From assembly GCF_011065935.2 (NCBI RefSeq), contig NZ_JAAMNH020000001.1, positions 4,423,001 through 4,487,000 of the forward strand: a DNA stretch of 64,000 bases, read 5' to 3'. Both the position numbers and the translations under genes were made by a program. The notes beneath the pieces are model-generated. The model was not told the DNA's origin. It searched no databases and saw only the letters and a program-made list of their open reading frames with translations. This DNA comes from Clostridium estertheticum. GTDB lineage: Bacteria > Bacillota > Clostridia > Clostridiales > Clostridiaceae. How positions within the stretch are numbered: position 1 is the stretch's first letter; every line of letters begins with the position of its first letter. This document shows, one piece after another, positions 1 to 9,122 of this stretch.

Positions 1-1423
1 TACTTTCATGAGTTATTTTTTCAAACTCTGCAAACATACATTGTCTAAATACTGTAGTCCTTATTCCTTCTAATTGCTGATTTATTAAGAACAATCTTTT
101 TTTCTTATCTGTTTCATTTTTAATTAAATAATCTATTAATAGGCATTCATTAGTTATTGATGCTACTTCTGCACAAAATAACACATACTCAGAATATATA
201 TAGGGTTGAGTCTTTCTTGAATAATAAGAATGAATAGAGTGCCCCATTTCATGAGCAAGCGTTGACACATCATTCAATTGGTAATTATAGTTTAAAAGTA
301 CGTAAGGCATACTGTCATAGCAGCCCCAGGAATATGCCCCTGTACGTTTGCCCTTATTTTCAAATACGTCTACCCAACCTTCACTAATTCCTTGTTTGAA
401 AATATCTAAATACTCTTGCCCTAGTGGTTTAATACCATCGAGTGTTATTTTAACAGCATCAGCATATTCAATATGATCTACTTCTACATCGACAATTGGC
501 ACATATAAATCATACATATGAATTTCATCAAGCCCTAGCAGTTTCTTTTTAAGGCTTACGTATTTATGAAGTGAAGATAAATTATTATTTATAGTATCCA
601 CCACATTATGATAAACCTCTACCGGAATATTATTAGGCTTTAAAGAACTTTCTAATGCGCAGGTATAATTTCTTGTTTTTGCATTAAATACAAAATTCTT
701 TATTGAAGATGTTAAAGATGTTGTTAGTGTATTTTTAAATCCACTATAGGTTCCAAATAATGCATCGAAGGCGTCTTTTCTTACTCTTCTATCCTTTGAT
801 TTTATAAAACTACTGTAATTTCCTTCTGTTAATTCAACCTCATTACCACTTTCATCTTTTATACTTGGAAATGTCATGTCTGCATTTGTAAGCATTCCAA
901 ATATATTTCCTGGTGCATTTAAACAGTCACTAACAGAAGCCAAAAGCTTTTCTCCCTCTGCACTTAAAATATGAGGTTTTTGATCTAAAATATCTTTTAA
1001 ATAGAATTCATATAGTTTAAGCGCTGGAAGCCTTCTAATCGCCTCATCTACAGCTCCCTCTGGTAATGATAATAATTCAGGAACAAAAAATGCTGTGACA
1101 CTGGAAACTTCTGCCGCATAAGCATCAACCTTATTTTTAAGAACTTGAAACTCAGCCTTAGCCGTATCCTCGTCCCCTCTTAGATGAGCATATACAAGTA
1201 ATCTATCTAAAAGTTTCCCAATTTCTACATCGCTTTCTAAAAATAATAATAACTCCTCAGCCTTGCCCAATTTTCCTGAAAACCTTTTCATTTCTGGAGC
1301 CTTAGATTTTAATATTTCAAAATCTTCTTCCCACGCCGCAGAAGTCGCATACATCTTATCAACTTTCCACTTATACATACTATTGATTTCATCTCTTGTC
1401 TTAAGCTTTTTAACTTCACTCAC
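1..1423 (-). CDS. pepF: Oligoendopeptidase F (M3 family), C-terminus beyond the window
   Basis: Zinc metallopeptidase that cleaves short peptides in the cytosol. About 474 N-terminal residues are visible; the gene runs off the left edge, so the C-terminus is missing. The M3 zinc motif is seen as LAHEMGHSIHS near residue 394, where the two His and the Glu are the metal and catalytic residues. Upstream, YSWGCYDSMPYVLLNYN is typical of PepF. The start is a GTG at 1421-1423 (protein begins MSEVKKLKTRDEI) behind a GAAGGAAA-like ribosome site. The frame is open throughout. The family assignment is firm; substrate specificity is not readable. Confidence 0.93.
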   Translation of the reverse strand, partial: MSEVKKLKTRDEINSMYKWKVDKMYATSAAWEEDFEILKSKAPEMKRFSGKLGKAEELLLFLESDVEIGKLLDRLLVYAHLRGDEDTAKAEFQVLKNKVDAYAAEVSSVTAFFVPELLSLPEGAVDEAIRRLPALKLYEFYLKDILDQKPHILSAEGEKLLASVSDCLNAPGNIFGMLTNADMTFPSIKDESGNEVELTEGNYSSFIKSKDRRVRKDAFDALFGTYSGFKNTLTTSLTSSIKNFVFNAKTRNYTCALESSLKPNNIPVEVYHNVVDTINNNLSSLHKYVSLKKKLLGLDEIHMYDLYVPIVDVEVDHIEYADAVKITLDGIKPLGQEYLDIFKQGISEGWVDVFENKGKRTGAYSWGCYDSMPYVLLNYNYQLNDVSTLAHEMGHSIHSYYSRKTQPYIYSEYVLFCAEVASITNECLLIDYLIKNETDKKKRLFLINQQLEGIRTTVFRQCMFAEFEKITHES

Positions 1424-1530
1424 TAAAATTTCCTTCTTTCATTTTTAAAATTTAAACTCTACTAACCTAAATTAGTAGGTAACATATTATAACTATATTA
1501 TCATATAATTGAAAAAGATTCTACAATCTA

Positions 1531-1557
1531 AAAAACCTCACATTTTGTGAGGTTTTT
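1531..1557 (-). terminator. Rho-independent terminator after yjjI-yjjW
   Basis: A perfect 12-bp stem (1531-1542 with 1546-1557) and 3-nt loop. Read on the minus strand the 3' arm ends in a run of six T. It lies about 60 bp past the yjjW stop, between that operon and pepF. Confidence 0.85.
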
Positions 1558-1618
1558 AGTTGTACATTTGAATAAATAGGCTACCATACTGACTTATTAT
1601 TTACTTATTTGTGTCTAA

Positions 1619-2455
1619 CTATACCACAACTACATTTCTGCACCCATTATGGTTGACTGTCTCGACCAGTTTCCTCATAATTTCATCATTAGGTGTATAA
1701 CTGTTTATCATATCAAGTCGAACACCAATTTGCCTGTATTTTATAAGTTTATATCTTATATCCGGATTTAAGATCGCGATAAGCTTGCTGATTTTATCTA
1801 CATTGTTATAGTTATCTAAGACTTCTGGTACAATAACCGTTCTAATTTCATAAATTTTATTTATCTTTGCTAAATATTTTACATTTTCTATGACAGTGGC
1901 GTTTCCCATACCCGTAAGCCTCGTATGCTCCTCATTATTATAGGCTTTTATATCTACCATTGCCATATCCATAACGTCCACTAGCTCCTGATGGTCCCAT
2001 AGTGGCACCGAACCATTAGTATCCATAAAACATGTTAACCCCATCTTTTTAACTTCTCTAAAAAGATTGGTTAAAAACTCACTTTGAAGGGTACACTCAC
2101 CACCTGAGACTGTAATTCCAGATATGAAAAATTTATTTTTCTCTATCTCTCCCACAACTTCTTCTACAGTCATGCTTTGTGCTTTAGGTGAACTATTCCT
2201 TTTGCAAACCTTTAAACATTCATCACATTTACTGCAGGCTGTTTTATCCCATACTATATCAGAGCCCTTGAATTGTAGTGCGCTATAATGGCAAGCGTTC
2301 ACGCAGGCCCCACAATTATTACAAACATTTATAGTTTCCGGATTATGACAATAAGAGCAATTGAAATTGCACCCTTGCAAAAATATAGCAGTCCTATTTC
2401 CTGGCCCATCCACAGAGCTGAAGGGAATAATTCGATTAACTAGTCCCTTAATCAT
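1619..2455 (-). CDS. yjjW: YjjW-family glycyl-radical enzyme activase (radical SAM)
   Basis: Radical-SAM activase that would install the glycyl radical on the YjjI-type enzyme encoded just upstream. The radical-SAM cluster motif is C29-x3-C33-x2-C36 (GCNFNCSYC). It is followed by a two-cluster ferredoxin insert with C45, C48, C51, C55 and C74, C77, C80, C84, as in PflA-like activases with extra 4Fe-4S clusters. A SAM-binding SGGEC lies near residue 117. At 278 aa it has the normal family length. Its ATG overlaps the end of yjjI by 8 bp, so the two are translationally coupled. Assignment to YjjW rather than PflA rests on the YjjI partner. Confidence 0.87.
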   Translation of the reverse strand: MIKGLVNRIIPFSSVDGPGNRTAIFLQGCNFNCSYCHNPETINVCNNCGACVNACHYSALQFKGSDIVWDKTACSKCDECLKVCKRNSSPKAQSMTVEEVVGEIEKNKFFISGITVSGGECTLQSEFLTNLFREVKKMGLTCFMDTNGSVPLWDHQELVDVMDMAMVDIKAYNNEEHTRLTGMGNATVIENVKYLAKINKIYEIRTVIVPEVLDNYNNVDKISKLIAILNPDIRYKLIKYRQIGVRLDMINSYTPNDEIMRKLVETVNHNGCRNVVVV

Positions 2456-3941
2456 TTTTTCTTATTTTTCGGTCATACACCTTTTGATTAAGAACAGCCC
2501 CAAGTCCTAATGTCACTGTATCCTGTAGCACCTGCTGTCCCTTTTGTAATTTTTCCATTTCTGATCTTTTAACAAGATATCCTGTAATTCTTATTACATC
2601 GCAATCTGTAGAATATGCTGAAAAATATCTCATTTGCTGTTTAAAAGCACCTTTGATAATATCTAGCACATACTCCGGATTACTTTTAACTGTACTATCA
2701 AAATTAAATATATCACCAATTCCCGAAGGAAAAAATTTATGAAATTTAGCTGCCTCTACTATATGCTGAGGAAGCTCCGGTTCATCCCCAATTGGAATTC
2801 TACATCCTGGACTTATCCCCATATCAGTATCAATACCCACTTGAGCATGTAATAAATATTTACCTTTAGATATAGTGCAGTTATGGTCATTGTGTTTATT
2901 AACCTCATCTTCTAACTTTTCAATAATCTTATAACCTAGATCATTCGCAATTTTCCCATGTCCAAATCTATTTTCTAGTTTAGAAGCGTCAATAAAATAA
3001 TTCACACATTCTGCTAGTCCAAACATGCCAAACATAGCAGTAAAGTTATCTTTATGGATTAATCCTTCTTTTACCAAGAAATTAGTTTCAAAGAACCCGC
3101 TTTCCTCTACTAAAAATCTAATCCTTTCTTTCATATAACCAGCCATTTTCTCTACTGCATCCGGCAATGTTACATTTATAAATTCATCTTGATTTTTTGC
3201 TTTTTTAGCAAGTCCAGCTAAATTTAATCTAGATAGTGTGTAGCTTCCCCCACCTATTGTTAATCCATTATAGCAACTGGCTATAGCGTAGTTTCCATCA
3301 AACTCCTTAGAGAACATCTCATGGTTAGCAAAACTTGGTTTTGCAGTTATTAGTGCAGTATTAATTGCATCAATAGCAAAATCATCTGAGGTATCAGTAC
3401 TATATTTTAAAGTTAGGTTAGGAATTGCATTTTGCAATTCTCTTTCTGCTCTTAATATCAATCTTCCTGCTTTACTATCTTTTGGTCCTATATTTGCATG
3501 GCAAAATGAATCTGTTATAGTTCTATCTATATGTGTTAAAAATAATTTTATAGCGTGAAAAGCTTCTTCTTCATTAACCACAAAGGGTTCCAAAAGTAAA
3601 TCAATATTTCCTATATATACTGGAAATGAAGAAATTGATGGTACATGATTGTATAATATTAATAAATTATTTGTAGCCTCCCAAATATCCGAAGGTGGCG
3701 TAAGGCCTAAAAATTCACTTCCATTTTTCATAAACTTTTCGTAATTAGGTACTATATACCTAGGTCTATAAGGTGCATGTCCTTCAAAAAGATCACATAT
3801 TATTCCCTCATCACGAAGGAGTTGAGTACTTGGTTTAATATTTAGAACATCTATACTATTTTCTGCCGCTCTTGCAAGAGTTAGTACCTTTTGTTCATAA
3901 GTTAGGGTCCCATTTTTAATAATTTCTAAAATGTTGTCCAT
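2448..3941 (-). CDS. yjjI: YjjI-family glycyl-radical enzyme of unknown reaction
   Basis: Member of the YjjI (DUF3029) family, a glycyl-radical enzyme family for which I know no established substrate. The radical site is seen as DVIRITGYLVKR about 35 residues before the C-terminus, where the Gly would carry the radical. A mid-protein Cys in IASCYNGLTIGGGSYT is a plausible thiyl-radical residue. It is about 500 aa, shorter than PFL-type enzymes (about 750) and in line with YjjI. Two in-frame ATGs exist, at 3956 and 3941. The second has GGATGGTG 7 nt upstream and is preferred. It is the first gene of a two-gene operon with its activase. The metabolic role cannot be inferred from the neighbours. 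Confidence 0.85.
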   Translation of the reverse strand: MDNILEIIKNGTLTYEQKVLTLARAAENSIDVLNIKPSTQLLRDEGIICDLFEGHAPYRPRYIVPNYEKFMKNGSEFLGLTPPSDIWEATNNLLILYNHVPSISSFPVYIGNIDLLLEPFVVNEEEAFHAIKLFLTHIDRTITDSFCHANIGPKDSKAGRLILRAERELQNAIPNLTLKYSTDTSDDFAIDAINTALITAKPSFANHEMFSKEFDGNYAIASCYNGLTIGGGSYTLSRLNLAGLAKKAKNQDEFINVTLPDAVEKMAGYMKERIRFLVEESGFFETNFLVKEGLIHKDNFTAMFGMFGLAECVNYFIDASKLENRFGHGKIANDLGYKIIEKLEDEVNKHNDHNCTISKGKYLLHAQVGIDTDMGISPGCRIPIGDEPELPQHIVEAAKFHKFFPSGIGDIFNFDSTVKSNPEYVLDIIKGAFKQQMRYFSAYSTDCDVIRITGYLVKRSEMEKLQKGQQVLQDTVTLGLGAVLNQKVYDRKIRKND

Positions 3942-4183
3942 TATAACACCATCCATTTAAATTATTTTAACCGCATTTTCAAATGGGTTGTTTAACATAT
4001 AAGTATTTTAAATAATTATATGTTGTTAATTATATTTTATATTTAATCTCTTGTTTTTGCAAAGTTTTTCTATGTTAATCCATAAGAATTATTTTATAAG
4101 TATAATTATGGTTAGATACCGCTATTTTACTGGTAGGATACATGGCAATAAGTAATGATATATTACACGAATTATTGTAATTT

Positions 4184-4228
4184 ATGTTATTATTAGTATA
4201 TAAGTAAACTATAATTTAGTAGACACTT
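4184..4228 (+). repeat. 45-bp dispersed repeat, copy 1 (promoter-like)
   Basis: Matches 53363-53407 with 3 mismatches in 45 positions. It contains TATAAT at 4210-4215 and a weak -35-like TTATTA 17 nt upstream, so it may be a carried promoter. The other copy sits inside an IS1595-type element directly upstream of its passenger gene. Confidence 0.7.
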
Positions 4229-4233
4229 AGTGC

Positions 4234-4344
4234 ATGTTTTTGCAGAGGCCACAAGAAGTGTTAATTGGTTCAGGTGTGATAGTTCCGAAGGAACATAGAG
4301 AAACTTTATTTGATTTATCAGATGGAATGTTACAACTTATATAA
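4234..4344 (+). pseudogene. Relic of a HIT-family protein
   Basis: A 36-codon open frame just after the promoter-like repeat. Its core, GSGVIVPKEHRETLFDLS, resembles the segment of HIT-domain nucleotide hydrolases before the catalytic HxHxH loop. The frame stops before any histidine triad, so the product cannot be functional. It reads like the remainder of a longer gene reduced by deletion. There is no good ribosome site. The family call rests on this one segment and is moderate only. Confidence 0.4.
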
Positions 4345-4372
4345 AAACTAATAAGAATGGGGGAATATATCA

Positions 4373-4903
4373 GTGATAGAAACGACACGTCTTTATATAA
4401 TTGATGCAATAGAAGCGGATATTGAAACTATTATTAATTTGGAAAATCATAAGGACAATCGCGATTTCATATGGCTTGGTACATATGAGGCGCATAAAGC
4501 TGAAATTGAAGATAAAAACCACTTACTTTTTGTATTTAGACAAAAAGAAGATAATTTTATTGTTGGATTTGCATTAATTAGATTAGATTTTAAATCTGAA
4601 GTCTTTGAACTGAGAAGAATTGCTATTTCTAATAAAGGAATAGGATATGGCAAGGAAGTTATGTCTGCATTATTAAAATATGCATTTGAAGAAATAAATA
4701 TTAATCGTTTTTGGTTAGATGTATACCCTGATAATATCATAGGAATTAAACTTTATGAAGGGCTTCTAATGCATCGTGATGGAATTCTAAGGCAGAACTA
4801 TAAATCTGAAAGAGGTTATTTGGATCAAATCATATATTCTATGCTAAAAAATGAATATTTTCAAAATGTCATAGAAAATGCAACAAAAATTAGCCAGAGT
4901 TAG
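4373..4903 (+). CDS. GNAT-family N-acetyltransferase
   Basis: Acetyl-CoA dependent acetyltransferase of the RimJ/RimL/SpeG type. The order is typical: N-terminal TTRLYIIDAIEADIETI, a central beta strand VFELRRIAI, the CoA-binding loop NKGIGYGKEVMSALLKYAFEE (around residues 88-108), then RFWLDVYPDNIIGIKLYEGLLMHRDGILR, where the LYE segment marks the C-terminal part of the fold. At 176 aa it has normal length. The start is a GTG at 4373 with GGGGGAA upstream. Substrate unknown. It lies downstream of the 45-bp promoter-like repeat and the HIT relic. Confidence 0.85.
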   Translation: MIETTRLYIIDAIEADIETIINLENHKDNRDFIWLGTYEAHKAEIEDKNHLLFVFRQKEDNFIVGFALIRLDFKSEVFELRRIAISNKGIGYGKEVMSALLKYAFEEININRFWLDVYPDNIIGIKLYEGLLMHRDGILRQNYKSERGYLDQIIYSMLKNEYFQNVIENATKISQS

Positions 4904-5083
4904 TACCTTTTATATTATTTAATAATTATATTTATAATTAATTACTAAATACATACATCCATATTTATAGGATGCATTTATAATCATTAATGAAAAATTA
5001 TGTAAGAGTAGATAGATAAAAAGTTTTTTTGATTCTGCAGACAATGTATGTAAACTCTGTTTTAGGATTTACAATTATATGGT

Positions 5084-5117
5084 GATGTGATATAGTCTAA
5101 TTATAGTATGTCACATC
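5084..5117. promoter_or_regulatory. Inverted repeat upstream of padR, candidate operator
   Basis: GATGTGA (5084-5090) and TCACATC (5111-5117) form a perfect 7-bp inverted repeat about 50 bp before the PadR start. PadR proteins usually autoregulate through ATGT/ACAT dyads, which makes this a reasonable operator; binding is an inference. Confidence 0.45.
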
Positions 5118-5161
5118 GTTACATGTCATAACTAGACTTAATGCAAATAAGGAGTGTTTAT

Positions 5162-5488
5162 ATGGATAAGCTAATTAAAACTTTCCTGCCTATGACTGAA
5201 ACAGCTTATTATATTTTATTATCATTAACGGAGCCTAGACATGGTTACGCCATAATACTACATGTTGAAGACATAACAAATGGAAGAATTAAGTTAGGTT
5301 CAGGAACAGTTTATGGAACCCTTACAAAGCTACAGAATAAGGGAGTAATTTCAATTTTTTCTGATGAAAAAAGACGTACCGTCTATGAAATAACTGAAGT
5401 AGGGAAAAAACTTATTCTTGCAGAAATAGAGAGAATAAAAGAACTCCATGAAAATGCAGTAAGATTTGAGGGGGATTTTTATGAGTAA
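5162..5488 (+). CDS. PadR-family transcriptional regulator
   Basis: Small winged-helix DNA-binding protein of 108 aa. The helix-turn-helix region TETAYYILLSLTEPRHGYAIILHVE and the wing KLGSGTVYGTLTKLQNKGVISIF, then RRTVYEITEVGKKLI, are the PadR signature. The ATG at 5162 is chosen because AAGGAGTG lies 7-8 nt upstream; an earlier ATG at 5141 has no such site. The gene overlaps the next one by 8 bp. PadR genes paired with a DUF2812 protein are a recurring arrangement in Firmicutes, where the regulator usually controls its own operon. An inverted repeat just upstream fits autoregulation. Confidence 0.9.
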   Translation: MDKLIKTFLPMTETAYYILLSLTEPRHGYAIILHVEDITNGRIKLGSGTVYGTLTKLQNKGVISIFSDEKRRTVYEITEVGKKLILAEIERIKELHENAVRFEGDFYE

Positions 5489-6665
5489 GAGGGTATTTAG
5501 ACCATTCTGGAGCCTTGATATTATAGAAACTGAAAATTGGTTATGTGAAATGTCAGCTAAAGGTTATTCCTTAAATAAGATTGAAGATATAACTAAAGTA
5601 TTTGTCTTCGAAAAAGGCGAAATGAGCAGAGTACACTTTAGCATTTGCCGTCATAAAACAGGGATTAATGTTGCTTCGCAATCATTACTTACAAGCGGAT
5701 GGTATAGTGTTTACACAAATGGAAAATGGACCATACTAGCAAATGAAAATGATGAATCTCAAATAAAAATACATCCTTCAAGAGAAAGTCTACTAAGTAG
5801 AAGTCGTATTATAAAATACTCTATAGGATCACTATTGACGTTGTGGTTAATGATGTCAATAATGCCAATGCTTTTACTTACCGAATTACTTTTTAATTCT
5901 CACAATGTTTCTTCGAATGTTACTTATATGCCAGGGGCTAAATTATCAATAATATTAATTTTATTAGTTTTAATATTATTAGTTTACATTATGATAAAAC
6001 TTAATAAATCAGATAAAAAGCTTCATATAGAAAATGGTGCAGATTTAAATCTGAGCTTTACAATACCTAAAGACACAATAATAGATTATAAAGCAGAAAG
6101 AAAACTGCGTAAAGATGGAAAAGCTATTAAGAAAATTAAACTAGGTTGGTTTTATTCTCCAGATAAAACAGAAGAATGGCTTGAGAACATGGAAATGAAG
6201 GGTTATAACCTATATAGAATGAGCAGATCAGGTTCTACTTTTCACTTTATGAATGGAGAACCAAGAAACGTTAAATATTCTTTAGATTTTCAAATTACTG
6301 TAAATGACAGCTATTTTGAAATTCATAAGACTAACGGGTGGAAAATGATATTTACAAGTTTTTCAAGTTTTACAAAACATACATTATGGGGAAAAGAATA
6401 TTCAGATGAAAAGCCAGCTTTATACTCGGATAATAGTCATATAATAAAACATGCAAAAAAGCAATGTATGGTGTATTGCATGTTATTTACTCCCTTAATT
6501 ATAATGTATTTATTCATAATCGGCTCAAACATAAAAATGTATTTAGAAGGTTTCCCAATAATATGGCCAACATTAATAATATTTTCGGTATGCATAATTG
6601 AATTTGGATACTTTGTTATAAAATCTTTAGGCTACTATTTAAGAACTAGAAAGAGATTTACTTAA
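5481..6665 (+). CDS. DUF2812 membrane protein
   Basis: 394-aa membrane protein with two DUF2812-type units. Unit one starts FRPFWSLDIIETENWLCEMSAKGYSL. Unit two, near residue 225, reads LGWFYSPDKTEEWLENMEMKGYNL; each has the W...E.WL...KGY pattern. Hydrophobic segments lie near residues 115-140 and 153-175, and two more near the C-terminus (about 320-345 and 355-378). So two soluble domains alternate with two membrane hairpins. The ATG at 5481 has GAGGGGG upstream and overlaps the padR stop. Function is unknown; the PadR partner suggests a stress- or envelope-responsive operon. Confidence 0.82.
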   Translation: MSKRVFRPFWSLDIIETENWLCEMSAKGYSLNKIEDITKVFVFEKGEMSRVHFSICRHKTGINVASQSLLTSGWYSVYTNGKWTILANENDESQIKIHPSRESLLSRSRIIKYSIGSLLTLWLMMSIMPMLLLTELLFNSHNVSSNVTYMPGAKLSIILILLVLILLVYIMIKLNKSDKKLHIENGADLNLSFTIPKDTIIDYKAERKLRKDGKAIKKIKLGWFYSPDKTEEWLENMEMKGYNLYRMSRSGSTFHFMNGEPRNVKYSLDFQITVNDSYFEIHKTNGWKMIFTSFSSFTKHTLWGKEYSDEKPALYSDNSHIIKHAKKQCMVYCMLFTPLIIMYLFIIGSNIKMYLEGFPIIWPTLIIFSVCIIEFGYFVIKSLGYYLRTRKRFT

Positions 6666-6850
6666 GAAGAAATTTTAAAATGCCTTTGTAAAATAAAATG
6701 TTTTATATTAGATGGAGGAGATAAAATATTCTTATACGCGATATGATTTTACCTAGGTATATGTAGTTTCAGCATTTTATCGAAAACGGAATGGTTACAA
6801 CAAATTGGGATGAAGTTGATTTGCCTAATATAGTTATAGTATTTAAATAA

Positions 6851-7107
6851 TAAGTATGAACTCTCTCCATAGTTGCTTGCAATAAGAAGCGAAGAAACAT
6901 TGAAATCCCATTTAGAGATTATTCTTTTGCTAATAGAAAGATTCTCGTAAGCTTCCACAGGAAGTGGAAGCTAGCGAACCTGAGGCAGGACAACCAATGT
7001 GAACGCTAGAGAATTTTCTATTCGTAAAAGATTAGAATTTCTTAATGCGATTTTCAGTTTCAAGCTCTTATTTCAAGGCACGCATGGGAACCTTCATAGA
7101 TTACTTA
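6851..7107. repeat. Long imperfect inverted repeat, copy A (MITE-like)
   Basis: The left end (TAAGTATGAA, then CTCCAT and GCTTGCAATAAG) pairs with the right end (CTTATTTCAAGGCACG, CATGGGAACCTTCATA, TTACTTA) over about 60 imperfect bp. The same outer arms recur in copy B (15858-16167). The copy ends 10 bp from the psuG stop. No protein-coding capacity is seen in 6666-7116. Confidence 0.6.
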
Positions 7108-7116
7108 AACTACTCC

Positions 7117-8034
7117 TTACCCAAGCTTAGCAAGTTCCACAGCTATTTGTGCTCCAACTTTAGCATTATTATATACTAATTGAATATTTGAATCTAGGCT
7201 ATCTCCACCAGTAAGCTCTTTAACTTTTCCAAGTAAGAACGGTGTACTTTCTTTTCCTTTAATTCCTTTTTCATCTAGTTCTTTTAAGGCCTTAGTTATA
7301 GCATTAGTTATAACATCATAATCCATCTCATACTCCACTGGAATTGGGTTAGCTATAACCATGCCACCATTTAATCCTAAATCCCATTTTGCCTTTAAGG
7401 CTAAAGCAAGTGTGTCCGCTGAATCTATACGATAATCTACTCCAAACCCACTTTTTCTAGTATAGAAAGCAGGAAGTTCATCTGTACCAAATCCAACAAC
7501 TGGAACACCTTGAGTTTCTAGATACTCTAAAGTTAGTCCTATGTCTAAAATAGATTTTGCCCCTGCACAAATTACAGCAACACTCGTATGTGCCAATTCT
7601 TGAAGATCTGCTGAAATATCAAAAGTCTGCTCTGCTCCTCTATGAACTCCACCTATACCACCTGTAGCAAAAACCTTAACCCCTGCAAGTGCAGCAATTA
7701 TCATTGTTGATGCTACTGTAGTGGCTCCGTCTGCCTTATTGGCTATTATAAAAGGAATATCCCGTCTACTGGTTTTAATTACATTTTTACCACTTCCAAG
7801 TATTTCTATTTCCTCTCTAGTTAAACCTACCTTTAGTCTTCCATTAAGAATTGCAATAGTAGCTGGTACTGCTCCATTTTCTCTTATTATTTCTTCTACC
7901 TTGAGTGCTGTCTCAACATTTCTTGGATAAGGCATTCCATGAGATATAATAGTAGATTCTAAAGCCACTACTGCTCGCCCTTCTTTTAATGCCTTTGCAA
8001 CCTCTGGTTTAATATCTAAGTAATTTGTTAACAT
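7117..8034 (-). CDS. psuG: Pseudouridine-5'-phosphate glycosidase
   Basis: Splits pseudouridine 5'-phosphate into uracil and ribose 5-phosphate, the second step of pseudouridine catabolism. The N-terminus has VALESTIISHGMPYPRNVETA, containing the conserved Glu. KTSRRDIP carries the conserved Lys, and FATGGIGGVHRGAEQTFDISADL is the phosphate/Mn region. The C-terminus has GGMVIANPIPVEYEM. At 305 aa it has the usual length. It overlaps the upstream kinase by 7 bp, so the two form a tight operon. Confidence 0.95.
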   Translation of the reverse strand: MLTNYLDIKPEVAKALKEGRAVVALESTIISHGMPYPRNVETALKVEEIIRENGAVPATIAILNGRLKVGLTREEIEILGSGKNVIKTSRRDIPFIIANKADGATTVASTMIIAALAGVKVFATGGIGGVHRGAEQTFDISADLQELAHTSVAVICAGAKSILDIGLTLEYLETQGVPVVGFGTDELPAFYTRKSGFGVDYRIDSADTLALALKAKWDLGLNGGMVIANPIPVEYEMDYDVITNAITKALKELDEKGIKGKESTPFLLGKVKELTGGDSLDSNIQLVYNNAKVGAQIAVELAKLG

Positions 8035-9122
8035 AATCCTATCTCCTTCATCTTCGTATTTATATTTTCTACTGATATGTTAGGGTTAATAGTATTTTCA
8101 TGAGACAGAGCGAGTATTGCTGCACTCATAGAAAATCCGGTGCTGTATCTTATATCAAAATCATTGAAATGACTATAAGCTAAAGCTGCCAAAAAAGCAT
8201 CCCCTGCTCCTGTTGCATTAACTACATGTATCTTGGGACTTCTTATATGATTAGAATTAATCCCATCATCATAATACATACCTTCCTCCCCAAGACTTAT
8301 AAACACTCTTTTAACTCCTTTTTGTAAAAAGTAATTTGCTACACTTTTTAAATCGTTTTCATTGTTTATTTTAATACCTGATAACATTTCAGCCTCAAGC
8401 CTATTAGGTTTAATTGTATGAAAATAACCAATGAAATCCTTTACTTTTTTAGCTTTAGTTGTAGACACCGTATCTAGGAAAAAATCCACACCCTTATAAT
8501 TAGTTAAAATATATTCAATAGTGTCCTTTGGAATATTTGTATCAATAATACAAATCTTTGAATTTTCTATTATATTCTTCTTATTTTTAATAAAATCCAC
8601 ACTAACCTTGTCCATAATATCCATATAGGCTATTGCTACCATCATATCTCCACTACCATCTAATATTGATAAATATGTGGAAGTAGCATGTTCACTTAAA
8701 ATAAGGGAATCTTCCATATTAAGATTAATTAATCTTGACTCTTCTAATATTTTCCTTCCATATACATCATCACCTACTGCACTAATAAGCTTAGTTTCTA
8801 TTCCTAATTTCACTAGGTTTTCACCAATATTTCTTCCCACACCTCCAAAGGAAACTTTTACCTCTCCTGGATTAGAGTCCTTTAATATTAAATCATTATT
8901 CGGAAACCCCTGAATGTCAATATTAGTTCCACCAACAATACTTATATAGGGCTGTTCACGTAGGATATAACCCTTACCCACAACATATCCTTTTTTTAGT
9001 AAATTACTAATGTGAACCGCCACACTGGAACGTGTAATTCCTAAGGAATCAGCTAGTTCCTTTTGGGAAATCATAGGATTTTTCTTGATCAATTCTAAAA
9101 TTTCTTGCTCTCTATTTGTCAT
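8028..9122 (-). CDS. psuK: Pseudouridine kinase with N-terminal winged HTH (PfkB family)
   Basis: Residues 1-60 form a winged helix (QEILELIKKNPMISQKELADSLGITRSSVAVHISNLLKKGYV). Residues 65-364 form a PfkB/ribokinase kinase with FGGVGRNIGENLVKLG near the start and the catalytic ATGAGDAFLAALAY near the C-terminus, where the Asp is the general base. With psuG directly downstream it would phosphorylate pseudouridine, making the substrate for PsuG. The HTH suggests the kinase may also regulate the operon; that is inference. The start ATG at 9122 has a GGAGAGGGC-like site. Confidence 0.9.
   Translation of the reverse strand: MTNREQEILELIKKNPMISQKELADSLGITRSSVAVHISNLLKKGYVVGKGYILREQPYISIVGGTNIDIQGFPNNDLILKDSNPGEVKVSFGGVGRNIGENLVKLGIETKLISAVGDDVYGRKILEESRLINLNMEDSLILSEHATSTYLSILDGSGDMMVAIAYMDIMDKVSVDFIKNKKNIIENSKICIIDTNIPKDTIEYILTNYKGVDFFLDTVSTTKAKKVKDFIGYFHTIKPNRLEAEMLSGIKINNENDLKSVANYFLQKGVKRVFISLGEEGMYYDDGINSNHIRSPKIHVVNATGAGDAFLAALAYSHFNDFDIRYSTGFSMSAAILALSHENTINPNISVENINTKMKEIGLC

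Noticed and set aside
4447..4740. Open frame opposite the GNAT gene
   Set aside because: Antisense shadow; low-quality composition and no ribosome site, while the plus-strand frame encodes a clear acetyltransferase.
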